Assembly (NCBI GenBank): GCA_041484845.1
Contig: JBGPIK010000132.1
Span: forward strand, 1 to 15,409
Reading direction: 5' to 3'
DNA: 15,409 nucleotides
Origin: JBGPIK01 sp041484845
GTDB lineage: Bacteria; Desulfobacterota; Binatia; UBA9968
In this document: in pieces, positions 7,018 to 13,683 of the stretch
Numbering within the stretch: position 1 is the first letter of the stretch
How the letters are laid out: every line of letters starts with the position of its first letter
Made by a program: the position numbers and the translations under genes
The notes under the pieces: model-generated
What the model was told of the DNA's origin: nothing
What the model saw: the letters and a program-made list of their open reading frames with translations, nothing else
Databases searched by the model: none

Positions 7018-7635
7018 CTAACGCAACGGCGAGCAGGCGGCGGGAACCATCAGCCTGTTCTCCTGCTTGACCATAAATTGTCGCGTTTCCGGCGGCCAGC
7101 CGGCGATGGTTTTGGCAGCTTCGGCACGCAGGCGATCGCGCTCTGCCGCATCTTTGTATGCCCAAACATGGATAAATTGGTTGAGCGGTCCGATGGCGCT
7201 AACCCAAACTCCCACCAGCGGCGAGAGCTTGGCGCGCGTGGGCATCACTTGAGCAAAGCGCTCGAGAACCGTTGGCATCGTGCCCGGCTGGTACGTGTAG
7301 GTTCTAAATTCATAGAGGTTGCCCAATTGACCTTCCGGCAAAGGCGGCGAAAAAGGCGCCGGCTGCAAAATCTTGTTTTCCTGAGTAACGATGTATTCCT
7401 GTGTCTTGGGAGGCCACTTCCCGGTCTTTCTTGCTTCCTGGCCGATGCGTTCGCGAGCTTCAAAACTTTCGTAGGGCCAAATATGGACGACCTCGTTCAG
7501 CCCCCCCACTTCCGAGCGCCAGAGTCCCAGCATTTTTGAAAACTGTTGGCGGGCCCTCAGCCCTTCGGCAAACCGCTGTTCAAACGCCGCGGTGGTTCCC
7601 GGCTTAAGCACGTAAGTTCTCATTTCGAGAATCAT
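7018..7635 (-). CDS. Tandem NIPSNAP-domain protein
   Basis: This 205-residue protein consists of two NIPSNAP domains, members of the dimeric alpha/beta-barrel superfamily. The first spans about 1-98 and the second about 106-204. They align with each other through MRTYVLKPGT / FRTYTYQPGT, LNEVVHIWPY / LNQFIHVWAY, KWPPKTQEY / GWPPETRQF and TQENKI / KQENRL, which shows an internal duplication. Two fused domains can form the barrel that single-domain members make as a dimer. The biochemical role of bacterial NIPSNAP proteins is unclear; some relatives are monooxygenase-like or stress-related. A strong AGGAGG lies 4 nt before the ATG at 7635. The substrate-binding protein gene begins 43 bp downstream on the same strand, suggesting an operon. 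There is no signal peptide. Confidence 0.92.
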   Translation of the reverse strand: MILEMRTYVLKPGTTAAFEQRFAEGLRARQQFSKMLGLWRSEVGGLNEVVHIWPYESFEARERIGQEARKTGKWPPKTQEYIVTQENKILQPAPFSPPLPEGQLGNLYEFRTYTYQPGTMPTVLERFAQVMPTRAKLSPLVGVWVSAIGPLNQFIHVWAYKDAAERDRLRAEAAKTIAGWPPETRQFMVKQENRLMVPAACSPLR

Positions 7636-7843
7636 AAGACCTCCTCTCGCTGCCTTTGTCTATTGTCTATCCTTTCCCACAGATTCAGCAACAATTGCAA
7701 CAGATCATTCCGTGATTGCACTGTTCCCAAAGTTTCGTCGATCTGCTAAAAGCTGAGTATTCCTGTGCCATAAAAAGGGTTTGATGCCGGTGGTAACTTC
7801 CTTTCATCAAGGAGACGATTTGGGCCCAGTGCTCTTTAGGCTT

Positions 7844-7850
7844 AAGGAGG
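7844..7850 (+). promoter_or_regulatory. Strong ribosome binding site of the formaldehyde dehydrogenase gene
   Basis: AAGGAGG stands 4 nt before the ATG at 7855 and fixes that start. The 219-bp divergent spacer between this gene and the NIPSNAP gene must hold promoters for both directions, but I see no convincing -35/-10 pair on the plus strand. Confidence 0.8.
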
Positions 7851-7854
7851 ACCG

Positions 7855-8964
7855 ATGAAATCACGGGCGGCAATCGCCTGGGAAGCAGGCAAGCCCCTAG
7901 CCATTGAAGATGTGGAGGTAGAAGGACCCAAGGATGGCGAAGTATTGCTCCAGATTAAAGCAAGCGGTGTCTGCCACACCGACGCGTACACCTTGTCCGG
8001 AAAGGATCCTGAAGGGATTTTTCCATCCATCATGGGCCACGAGGGTGGCGCGGTGGTAATGGAAACGGGCACGGGAGTAACAAGCGTGAAACCCGGAGAC
8101 CACGTCATCCCTTTGTACATTCCGGAATGCGGCAAGTGTAAGTTCTGCAAATCCGGCCGGACAAATCTCTGCGGCGCCATTCGCGCCACGCAGGGCAAGG
8201 GAGTCATGCCGGATGGGTCGTCCCGTTTCACCGTTAAAGGGAAACCGGTCTACCACTACATGGGAACTTCAACATTTTCCGAATACACGGTTTTGCCTGA
8301 GATCGCCGTCGCGAAGATCGCTCGCTCCGCTCCTTTAGACAAAGTGTGCCTGCTCGGCTGCGGTATTACGACCGGGATTGGCGCGGTTTTGAATACCGCG
8401 AAAGTCAGGCCGGGCTCAACGGCGGCAGTTTTCGGGCTTGGCGGCATCGGCCTGAGCGTGGTTCAGGGACTGATCCTCGCCAAAGCGGAACGCGTTATCG
8501 CGGTTGATCTTAATCCCGACAAGTTCCCCATGGCCAAAGCCCTGGGCGCAACGGATTTTATCAATCCCACCGACAACCGCAGACCCGTCCAAGAAGTGAT
8601 TGTGGACCTTACCGACGGCGGAGTGGATTACTCATTCGAATGTATCGGTAATGTCAAAACAATGCGCGCCGCGTTGGAGTGCTGTCACAAGGGATGGGGT
8701 GAATCGATCATCATCGGCGTGGCCGCGGCCGGTGAAGAGATCAGCACACGGCCTTTTCAGCTCGTAACCGGACGCGTCTGGCGCGGCACTGCCTTTGGCG
8801 GCGTCAAAGGACGCTCGCAACTACCCGGGTATGTTGAGCGCTATTTAAGCGGCGAAATCAAAATTGAGCCGATGATCACCCACGAGCTGCCGCTAGAAAG
8901 AATCAATGAAGCGTTCGAGTTAATGCATAAAGGCCAAAGCATTAGAACCGTGATAACATTTTGA
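7855..8964 (+). CDS. frmA: S-(hydroxymethyl)glutathione dehydrogenase / class III alcohol dehydrogenase
   Basis: This 369-residue zinc- and NAD-dependent enzyme, the same length as E. coli FrmA, oxidises S-hydroxymethylglutathione in formaldehyde detoxification. It can also act on S-nitrosoglutathione. Catalytic zinc ligands are Cys40 (SGVCHTDAYTLSG), His62-Glu63 (MGHEGG) and Cys169 (LLGCGITTG). The structural zinc is held by Cys92, Cys95, Cys98 and Cys106. Arg110 lies where class III enzymes keep the arginine that binds the glutathione carboxylate. The Rossmann motif GLGGIGL is at 194-200, with acidic Asp218 selecting NAD. A strong AAGGAGG sets the start. No S-formylglutathione hydrolase (frmB) or repressor gene (frmR) is adjacent. 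The next gene on the strand, coxS, starts 219 bp downstream with its own promoter, so the two are probably separate units. Confidence 0.95.
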   Translation: MKSRAAIAWEAGKPLAIEDVEVEGPKDGEVLLQIKASGVCHTDAYTLSGKDPEGIFPSIMGHEGGAVVMETGTGVTSVKPGDHVIPLYIPECGKCKFCKSGRTNLCGAIRATQGKGVMPDGSSRFTVKGKPVYHYMGTSTFSEYTVLPEIAVAKIARSAPLDKVCLLGCGITTGIGAVLNTAKVRPGSTAAVFGLGGIGLSVVQGLILAKAERVIAVDLNPDKFPMAKALGATDFINPTDNRRPVQEVIVDLTDGGVDYSFECIGNVKTMRAALECCHKGWGESIIIGVAAAGEEISTRPFQLVTGRVWRGTAFGGVKGRSQLPGYVERYLSGEIKIEPMITHELPLERINEAFELMHKGQSIRTVITF

Positions 8965-9085
8965 CCCGCAAAAAATACCGCTGACTTTGAACCTGCCCGG
9001 CGTTCACCTGGCGCCGTGCGGGATCTCGGCGGTTTTCCATTAGACAACCAGCGAAAATTCGGCGTGGTTTGAAACGTGCAGCGGC

Positions 9086-9114
9086 TTGCAGTTTGGTCGA
9101 TTTCTTTCTATAAG
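9086..9114 (+). promoter_or_regulatory. Probable sigma70 promoter of coxSMG
   Basis: TTGCAG (9086-9091), a 17-bp spacer and TATAAG (9109-9114) make a good housekeeping-type promoter. The predicted start near 9121 gives a leader of about 60 nt ending in AGAGGA before the coxS ATG at 9184. The frame that extends upstream of that ATG runs through this promoter, which argues against a longer protein. No operator is evident, although the leader is long enough to hold one. Confidence 0.5.
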
Positions 9115-9183
9115 ATAGCCCCAGTGGCTTTTGTCCAGTCTTCGCCACGTTTCTACCCGACAAATATTAAGAGAGGATCGGCG

Positions 9184-9651
9184 ATGAACAAGAAAATAAA
9201 ATTTCGCGTCAACGGTAAAAGAGTCGAGATGGAAGTACCGACTCATCGCCTGTTGATCGACTGCCTCCGTTACGATCTGGGACTGACGGGAACCAAAGAA
9301 GGTTGCAGTGTCGGCGTGTGCGGCGCCTGCACCGTCCTCATGGACGGGGAGATGATCAGTTCATGTTTGGCTTTGGCCGTTTTCGCTGACGGTCACGACA
9401 TTACCACGGTGGAAGGGTTAGCGAAAAACGGCGAACTGCACCCCGTGCAGAAAAGTTTCATTCAGTACGGCGGTTTTCAATGTGGTATTTGCACGCCCGG
9501 TCAAGTGGTAGCGGCCAAGGCGCTTCTGGATGAAAATCCCAAGCCTAGCGAAGAAGAAATCAAGGATTGGATGATGGGAAATCTCTGCCGGTGCACGGGC
9601 TACTATAAGATCATCGAATCGATTAAGAAGGCACACCAATTCGCAAAATAA
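9184..9651 (+). CDS. coxS: Mo-hydroxylase small subunit, 2x[2Fe-2S] (CoxS-like)
   Basis: This is the 155-residue iron-sulfur subunit of a xanthine-dehydrogenase/CO-dehydrogenase family molybdenum hydroxylase. It passes electrons from the Mo site to FAD. The N-terminal plant-ferredoxin-type cluster is held by Cys41, Cys46, Cys49 (CSVGVCGACT) and Cys61. The second cluster, in the helical C-terminal domain, is held by Cys100 and Cys103 (FQCGICTPGQ) with Cys135 and Cys137 (NLCRCTGYY). All eight ligands are present and the length is normal for the subunit. I chose the ATG at 9184 for its AGAGGA ribosome site and its family-like start. The coxM-like gene follows after 10 bp, so the genes share an operon. 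The sequence alone does not show whether the substrate is CO, a purine, an aldehyde or an aromatic. Confidence 0.95.
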   Translation: MNKKIKFRVNGKRVEMEVPTHRLLIDCLRYDLGLTGTKEGCSVGVCGACTVLMDGEMISSCLALAVFADGHDITTVEGLAKNGELHPVQKSFIQYGGFQCGICTPGQVVAAKALLDENPKPSEEEIKDWMMGNLCRCTGYYKIIESIKKAHQFAK

Positions 9652-9661
9652 GGACACTCCC

Positions 9662-10603
9662 ATGATCCCTTTTGAATACCGCACGCCTAAGAATCTCAAG
9701 GAAGTCAACGCGACTCTCAAAGAATTCGGCACGGATGCGAAGCTCATCGCCGGCGGGACCGCGCTGGTCATCATGATGAGGCAACGGCTGGTGCGGCCGA
9801 GCTGCCTGGTGAGCCTGCGCTCCGTGCGCGGTTTGAACAGCATCGAAATCATGGACGGCGGACTCCGTATCGGCGGCCTCGCCACTCACCGCGAGGTCGA
9901 GAGCTCTCCGCTGGTGCGTCGCCGGCTGCCGATGCTTGCCGAAACGTATCATCACGTCGCGACCCTTCGGATACGCAATATGGCCACCGTGGGCGGGGGA
10001 CTCGCCCACGCCGATCCCAACCAAGATCCGCCGCCGACGCTCATTGCGCTTGGCGCCACGGTGAAAGCGGCCTCTGGCGAGGGCAGCCGGGTTATTCCGC
10101 TGGATAAGTTTTTCACTGATTATTATGAAACCATGCTCAAACCGGACGAGATCATCACCGAGGTCTTCGTGCCGAAACTCGCAGCCAACAGCGGCGGTGC
10201 CTATCTTAAATTCCTCCCGCGCACGGCTGACGACTATGCAACGGTTTCGGCGGCGGCCGTACTGACGTTGGATAAAACCAAAAAAACCATCGCCGATGTG
10301 CGCATCGCGCTCGGGAGCGTCGGCACGACTCCGATCCGCGCGACCGCTGCCGAAGCGTTATTACGTGGGCAGCCCTTGAAGGCCGAAGCCTTTGCCGAGG
10401 CCGGCGAGAAAGCCAAGGAGGCGGCTGATCCAATCAGCGATTTTCGTGGTTCCGCAGGCTACAAGAAAGAAATGGTTGGCGTCTTTGTCCGACGCGCGCT
10501 CGAAAATGCGCTTGCCAATATCCGTCAGCAAGCCAAAGCCTCGGCCGCAAAAGCAACAAAAAAGGCCGTCAAGAGGCCGATCAAGAAAGGAAAGAAACGG
10601 TGA
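9662..10603 (+). CDS. coxM: Mo-hydroxylase FAD-binding medium subunit (CoxM-like) with basic tail
   Basis: This is the 313-residue flavoprotein subunit of a CO-dehydrogenase/xanthine-dehydrogenase-like enzyme. FAD-binding motifs are LIAGGTAL (28-35) and ATVGGGLAHADPNQDPP (108-124), both close to the family patterns. DDYATVSAAAVL (190-201) begins the C-terminal CO-dehydrogenase flavoprotein domain, which ends near residue 286. Residues 287-313 form an extra tail of almost only Lys, Ala and Arg (KATKKAVKR...KKGKKR), which is not usual for this subunit. AAGGA precedes the ATG at 9662. The last bases overlap the GTG start of coxG (GTGA), indicating coupled translation. The large Mo-binding subunit gene (coxL), normally adjacent, is not in the window. 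Confidence 0.94.
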   Translation: MIPFEYRTPKNLKEVNATLKEFGTDAKLIAGGTALVIMMRQRLVRPSCLVSLRSVRGLNSIEIMDGGLRIGGLATHREVESSPLVRRRLPMLAETYHHVATLRIRNMATVGGGLAHADPNQDPPPTLIALGATVKAASGEGSRVIPLDKFFTDYYETMLKPDEIITEVFVPKLAANSGGAYLKFLPRTADDYATVSAAAVLTLDKTKKTIADVRIALGSVGTTPIRATAAEALLRGQPLKAEAFAEAGEKAKEAADPISDFRGSAGYKKEMVGVFVRRALENALANIRQQAKASAAKATKKAVKRPIKKGKKR

Positions 10604-11052
10604 AGTTTACTCAGAGCGCGCAAATTCCAGTTTCCCGCGAGCCCCTTTGGAATTTCCTCATGGACGTGCCTAAAGTCGCCAAGTCGCTACCCGGCGTCGA
10701 ATCGGTCAGCCAAATCGATGACACAACCTACGAAGGTAAGCTTAAAGTTCGAGTCGGACCGATCGTCCTGAATCTCCAGGGTAAGATCTTTATGGAGGAG
10801 AAAGACAAACAGAATTGGCGCGCGGCATTGCGGGCCGAAGCCAAAGACCGTATGGCCGCGGGCGCGGTGAATGGCAAGACCACTATGGTCCTCAAAGAAA
10901 TCGGCGTTGATCAAACCGAGCTCTTGGTCGAGACCGACGTGAATATTCTCGGTAAAATCGGTGAGTTCGGACAACCGATCATCCGCAAGAAAGCGGATTC
11001 CATGCTCAAGGAATTTGTCGAGAATATCAAGAAACAGTTAACTGGAAAGTGA
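10600..11052 (+). CDS. coxG: CoxG family SRPBCC protein
   Basis: This 150-residue protein has the SRPBCC (START/Bet v1-like) fold of the CoxG family. Such proteins accompany aerobic CO dehydrogenase and related Mo-hydroxylases, and CoxG has been linked to recruiting maturation factors to the membrane. Typical features are the N-terminal VSREPLWNFLMDVPKVAKSLPGVESV segment in shape (residues 11-36), YEGKLKVRVGPI (about 45-56) and the C-terminal GKIGEFGQPIIRKKADSML helix. The start is GTG, overlapping the coxM stop in GTGA, with AAGG a short distance upstream. The gene ends the operon. Its last 15 bp overlap the 3' end of the convergent acyltransferase gene, so no room remains for a separate terminator between them. 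It has no transmembrane segment. Confidence 0.92.
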   Translation: MKFTQSAQIPVSREPLWNFLMDVPKVAKSLPGVESVSQIDDTTYEGKLKVRVGPIVLNLQGKIFMEEKDKQNWRAALRAEAKDRMAAGAVNGKTTMVLKEIGVDQTELLVETDVNILGKIGEFGQPIIRKKADSMLKEFVENIKKQLTGK

Positions 11053-11874
11053 CCTCGGCGAGCCTTCTGAGGAAAAATCTTCCTCATCGTTCTGCTCGGG
11101 TGTGATTCTACCCAACACGCGATTATAGCAATCTTCGGCTAATCTTCGCCGGCCGGCGGAGTTGTCTTCGTAGCGAAAACATTCGATTTTCGGTTGCAGG
11201 GTCACTATCGCCTCGATTCCCCGCAGCGACAACAGTTTCCAGAAGTGATTCACAAAACTCATGTCGCCGTACCAGTAGATCAGGTCCCGGTTAGAAACTG
11301 AGACAGGTTTTTCTTCTACGCTCTTGTACGTCAGCGTCACCGGTACGATGATGGCCCGCTTGCGCAGGGGCGCTGCGAGCGGCGCGGTTTGGAACGGCAA
11401 CATTCGCTCGCCGTTGGTCGAGGTCCCTTCGGGAAACAGCAGGACATTGGCTTCTTGCGTCAGCTTTCTACTGATTTCCTCGATAAGTAACGGCACCAAT
11501 TCTTTCCTTTGGCGGTTGATGTAAATCGTCCCGCAAAGCGTGTTCCACTGGCCTATCACCGGCCAACTTTTTACCTCCTTCTTGGATACGAAGACGACTG
11601 GGAAAAGGCTACCGAGGATAATACCGTCCACATAGCTCACGTGATTACTGATAATCACGTACCCGCCCCTCTCGAGTTGCCCCTCTTCGCCGACGACGGT
11701 GACTTTAATATTGAGAATCGTTCGGAGCAGCAGAATAAAAGTGCGTGACAGCCGGCTGATGATCTTCCAGCGGTTCGGCAGGCGCAAAACGCTGATCCAA
11801 AGATGAACGAGGGCGACCAGACCAAAAAAAAATGCCCAAAGCGATACAAGGGCCGCTAACTTAGCCCACCGCAT
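11038..11874 (-). CDS. olsA: 1-acyl-glycerol-3-phosphate-type acyltransferase, probable lyso-ornithine lipid O-acyltransferase (OlsA-like)
   Basis: This is a 278-residue inner-membrane acyltransferase of the PlsC superfamily. A hydrophobic anchor (residues 6-30) precedes the catalytic NHVSYVD motif (His78...Asp83). INRQRKE follows at 120-125, FPEGTSTNG, which binds the phosphate or polar head, at 147-155, and PVTLTY at 178-183. The gene starts inside the last 14 bp of the upstream OlsB-like gene, with AAGGTG as ribosome site, so the two are translationally coupled. This pairing is the standard olsBA arrangement, and I infer addition of the second acyl chain to lyso-ornithine lipid. General phosphatidic-acid synthesis is the alternative. 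The C-terminal tail (about 258-278) is acidic and serine-rich. Its 3' end overlaps coxG by 15 bp on the opposite strand. Confidence 0.85.
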   Translation of the reverse strand: MRWAKLAALVSLWAFFFGLVALVHLWISVLRLPNRWKIISRLSRTFILLLRTILNIKVTVVGEEGQLERGGYVIISNHVSYVDGIILGSLFPVVFVSKKEVKSWPVIGQWNTLCGTIYINRQRKELVPLLIEEISRKLTQEANVLLFPEGTSTNGERMLPFQTAPLAAPLRKRAIIVPVTLTYKSVEEKPVSVSNRDLIYWYGDMSFVNHFWKLLSLRGIEAIVTLQPKIECFRYEDNSAGRRRLAEDCYNRVLGRITPEQNDEEDFSSEGSPRSLSS

Positions 11875-12628
11875 TACGCACCTTGGAGGCCGCCAGACCG
11901 AAACGGCCGAGATATTCGTTGCTGAGTTTCTGCATGTCCAGGAGAACGAAAAAATCCGTCGTGCCGAATTCGCGATCGAGCGCGGGCGGACCACCCACTA
12001 CCGCCCCCAGTCGCAAGTAGCCCTTGATCAAGCTTGGCAGCTTTAAGAACGTCGCCTGCTCATCATTAACCGTCCCGCCAGGGACGATACCGTCGAACCG
12101 ACAGTGGGCGAGCGGATTCACCCTGAACGTCTCTGCGGCGTAATATTTTTGCTTGAGAAGAGAAAAACATTCGCTTACTTCGTTGACGTCGGTGGTGTAG
12201 AGACTGCCGCAACCGAAAAGATATCTGACTTGATGCTCTTTGACGTATTGGGCGATCGATTCCCACATGAGCGGAATCAGCGCCTTGTCGCGAAAATCCT
12301 TGCGCGCGCAGGAGCGCCCGAGTTCCAGAAGCTCGCCGTCGAGGTATTTTATCTTGTCCAGGTTAAATTCTCGCTCAGAGTAGAAGCCAATGTTTTTTTT
12401 TGCTCGAGAGCCGAGCAACAGCCGATACGTTCCCACGACCTCTTGGCTTTCACGATCGCGGACGATCAGATGATCGCAAAAGGGATCAAAGTCATCGCTA
12501 TCCAGCCCACGTTCATAGGAAGCGTTAAGACCCTTATTCATTTCCAGATTGAAGATCTGAAATCTCAGTCTTTGCGCTTGGCGAATTTCGTTTTCGTCCG
12601 TGGTTATCTTAATCTCGAGGTCCGACAT
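11861..12628 (-). CDS. olsB: GNAT-type N-acyltransferase, probable L-ornithine N-alpha-acyltransferase (OlsB-like)
   Basis: This is a 255-residue member of the OlsB/hemolysin-like acyltransferase group of the GNAT fold, predicted to attach a 3-hydroxyacyl chain from ACP to ornithine. Conserved family segments are QAQRLRFQIF (17-26), DHLIVRD (52-58), VVGTYRLLL (64-72), LELGRSCARKDFRD (101-114), LPSLIKGYLRLGAVVGG (198-213) and FGTTDFFVLLD (221-231). I chose the ATG at 12628 because the protein then begins MSDLEIKITTDENEIRQAQ, as relatives do. ATG 12661 and TTG 12667 are in-frame alternatives without ribosome sites. A TTGACA at 12662-12667 with a poor TACGCT 16 bp on could be a promoter giving an almost leaderless message. 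Its end overlaps the OlsA-like start by 14 bp. The acyl acceptor is inferred from the pairing. Confidence 0.84.
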   Translation of the reverse strand: MSDLEIKITTDENEIRQAQRLRFQIFNLEMNKGLNASYERGLDSDDFDPFCDHLIVRDRESQEVVGTYRLLLGSRAKKNIGFYSEREFNLDKIKYLDGELLELGRSCARKDFRDKALIPLMWESIAQYVKEHQVRYLFGCGSLYTTDVNEVSECFSLLKQKYYAAETFRVNPLAHCRFDGIVPGGTVNDEQATFLKLPSLIKGYLRLGAVVGGPPALDREFGTTDFFVLLDMQKLSNEYLGRFGLAASKVRNAVG

Positions 12629-12721
12629 TGGGTCAAAAAAGCGTAACACACCGACGCCCATTGTCAATCAACTGCGCCGGCAAATGGAGTGGAGTATGAG
12701 CAATGGGTTTGGCGAAAATGG

Positions 12722-13483
12722 CTATCGGTTCAACCAATGGGGCTTGCGCTTCTGCAAAAATGCTTGAACGCCCTCTGCCGCATCTTGACTTCGCAGAAGC
12801 TCATTTCGGTAAATGGATTCGGATCGCTGCAAATCATCACAGAACGTCTTGAGCGATAACTCGCGCAGCCCTTTTAAAGCCAAGCGCAGAACTGCGCCGC
12901 TCTTGCCGCGAAGTTCATCCAGCAGCGCTTCAAGGCCGCTCTCCAGCTGCTCCTGGGGAAGCACGCGGTTGATCAATCCCATGGCTAAGGCTTCCTGTGC
13001 CGAATACCGTCGTCCCGTGAGAATCATCTCGGCTGCGCGATGATAGCCGATTAACACGGGAAAACGTGCAAGCGCGACCGGCGGATAGCAGCCCACATCA
13101 ATTTCCGGCGTGGCGAAGGAGCTCTTCTCCGAGGCAAGAACAAAGTCACAGGAACTGGCGAGTTCACAGCCACCACCGAGGCAAACTCCGCGGATCAGGG
13201 CGATAGTGACTTGAGGAAGCGACAGAAGTTGGCGGACAACGCGATGCGCGATGTCGAGCATCCCCGGAGCTTTGTCAGGGGTGTGATCGGCGACATCCAT
13301 GCCGGCCGAAAAGGCGCGCTCGCCTGCCCCTTGCAGGACCACGATATGCGCCGTCGAATCTTCAGCACACGAGGTTAGGATGTCGGCGAGCTGGCGCAAT
13401 ACAGCGACGTCCAGCACGTTGAGCGGCGGGCAATCTAAACTGAGTAATATAACGCTTTCCTTTTTTTCTACTCTTACGCTCAT
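12722..13483 (-). CDS. Enoyl-CoA hydratase/isomerase family protein
   Basis: This is a 253-residue crotonase-fold enzyme acting on a CoA thioester. FSAGMDVADHTPDK (58-71) and GVCLGGGCELASSCD (99-113) form the oxyanion hole and CoA site. Glu107 in GGGCELA and Glu127 in TPEIDVG are at the positions of the two catalytic glutamates of enoyl-CoA hydratase, so a hydratase reaction is plausible. The PPLNVLD and DVADHTPDK segments recall proteins annotated as cyclohexa-1,5-dienecarbonyl-CoA hydratase in anaerobic aromatic degradation, but no other benzoyl-CoA gene is nearby, so I do not assign that role. GAGGAGG lies 10 nt before the ATG at 13483, a slightly long spacing. The OlsB-like gene begins 93 bp downstream on the same strand. 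A possible 36-residue ORF lies just upstream. Confidence 0.92.
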   Translation of the reverse strand: MSVRVEKKESVILLSLDCPPLNVLDVAVLRQLADILTSCAEDSTAHIVVLQGAGERAFSAGMDVADHTPDKAPGMLDIAHRVVRQLLSLPQVTIALIRGVCLGGGCELASSCDFVLASEKSSFATPEIDVGCYPPVALARFPVLIGYHRAAEMILTGRRYSAQEALAMGLINRVLPQEQLESGLEALLDELRGKSGAVLRLALKGLRELSLKTFCDDLQRSESIYRNELLRSQDAAEGVQAFLQKRKPHWLNR

Positions 13484-13498
13484 CCAGGTTCATCCTCC

Positions 13499-13609
13499 TC
13501 ACAACACCGTGGCTGGCGCGTCCATCAGCAGCCCCATGGAATATCCGCGGTTGTTAATCAAAAGGACTTGCCGGGCGCCGACACGCGACGACGCAACGAA
13601 CCCACCCAT
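13499..13609 (-). CDS. Possible small ORF or gene remnant upstream of the crotonase gene
   Basis: On the minus strand an ATG at 13609 opens a 36-codon frame that ends in TGA at 13499-13501, right at the GAGGAGG that serves the crotonase gene. The peptide begins MGGFVASSRVGARQ and contains INNRGYSMGLLMDAP, a composition that looks protein-like. An in-frame TGA seven codons upstream closes the frame, and no ribosome site precedes the ATG. It could be a leader peptide, a remnant of a gene once fused upstream, or chance. I do not recognise a family. Confidence 0.25.
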   Translation of the reverse strand: MGGFVASSRVGARQVLLINNRGYSMGLLMDAPATVL

Positions 13610-13683
13610 GGCCGTGGAGATTTGACCTTTTCATAAACCACGGCCGCCTCATTTACAAGGCACGCCCTCTCAATCTGTGGGTC

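Noticed and set aside
6880..7539. A 219-codon plus-strand open frame opposite the NIPSNAP and binding-protein genes
   Set aside because: It is antisense to two well-supported genes, its product is Arg-rich with no recognisable motif, and it has no ribosome site. The minus-strand frames have clear family motifs.
8998..9016. Hairpin CGGCG/CGCCG after frmA as a terminator
   Set aside because: The stem is only 5 bp with a 9-nt loop and no T-run follows, so it is too weak to call.
9076..9651. A longer CoxS starting at 9076
   Set aside because: The added residues are translated from the promoter and leader, and the conserved subunit begins at the ATG at 9184 with a good ribosome site.
12104..12646. 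A 180-codon plus-strand frame opposite the OlsB-like gene
   Set aside because: It is explained by codon structure of the conserved minus-strand gene; no motif, no ribosome site.
12722..13483. Assignment of the crotonase as a cyclohexadienecarbonyl-CoA hydratase of the benzoyl-CoA pathway
   Set aside because: Only short motifs recall that group, and no benzoyl-CoA reductase, dehydrogenase or ring hydrolase gene is in the window, so only the family level is supported.
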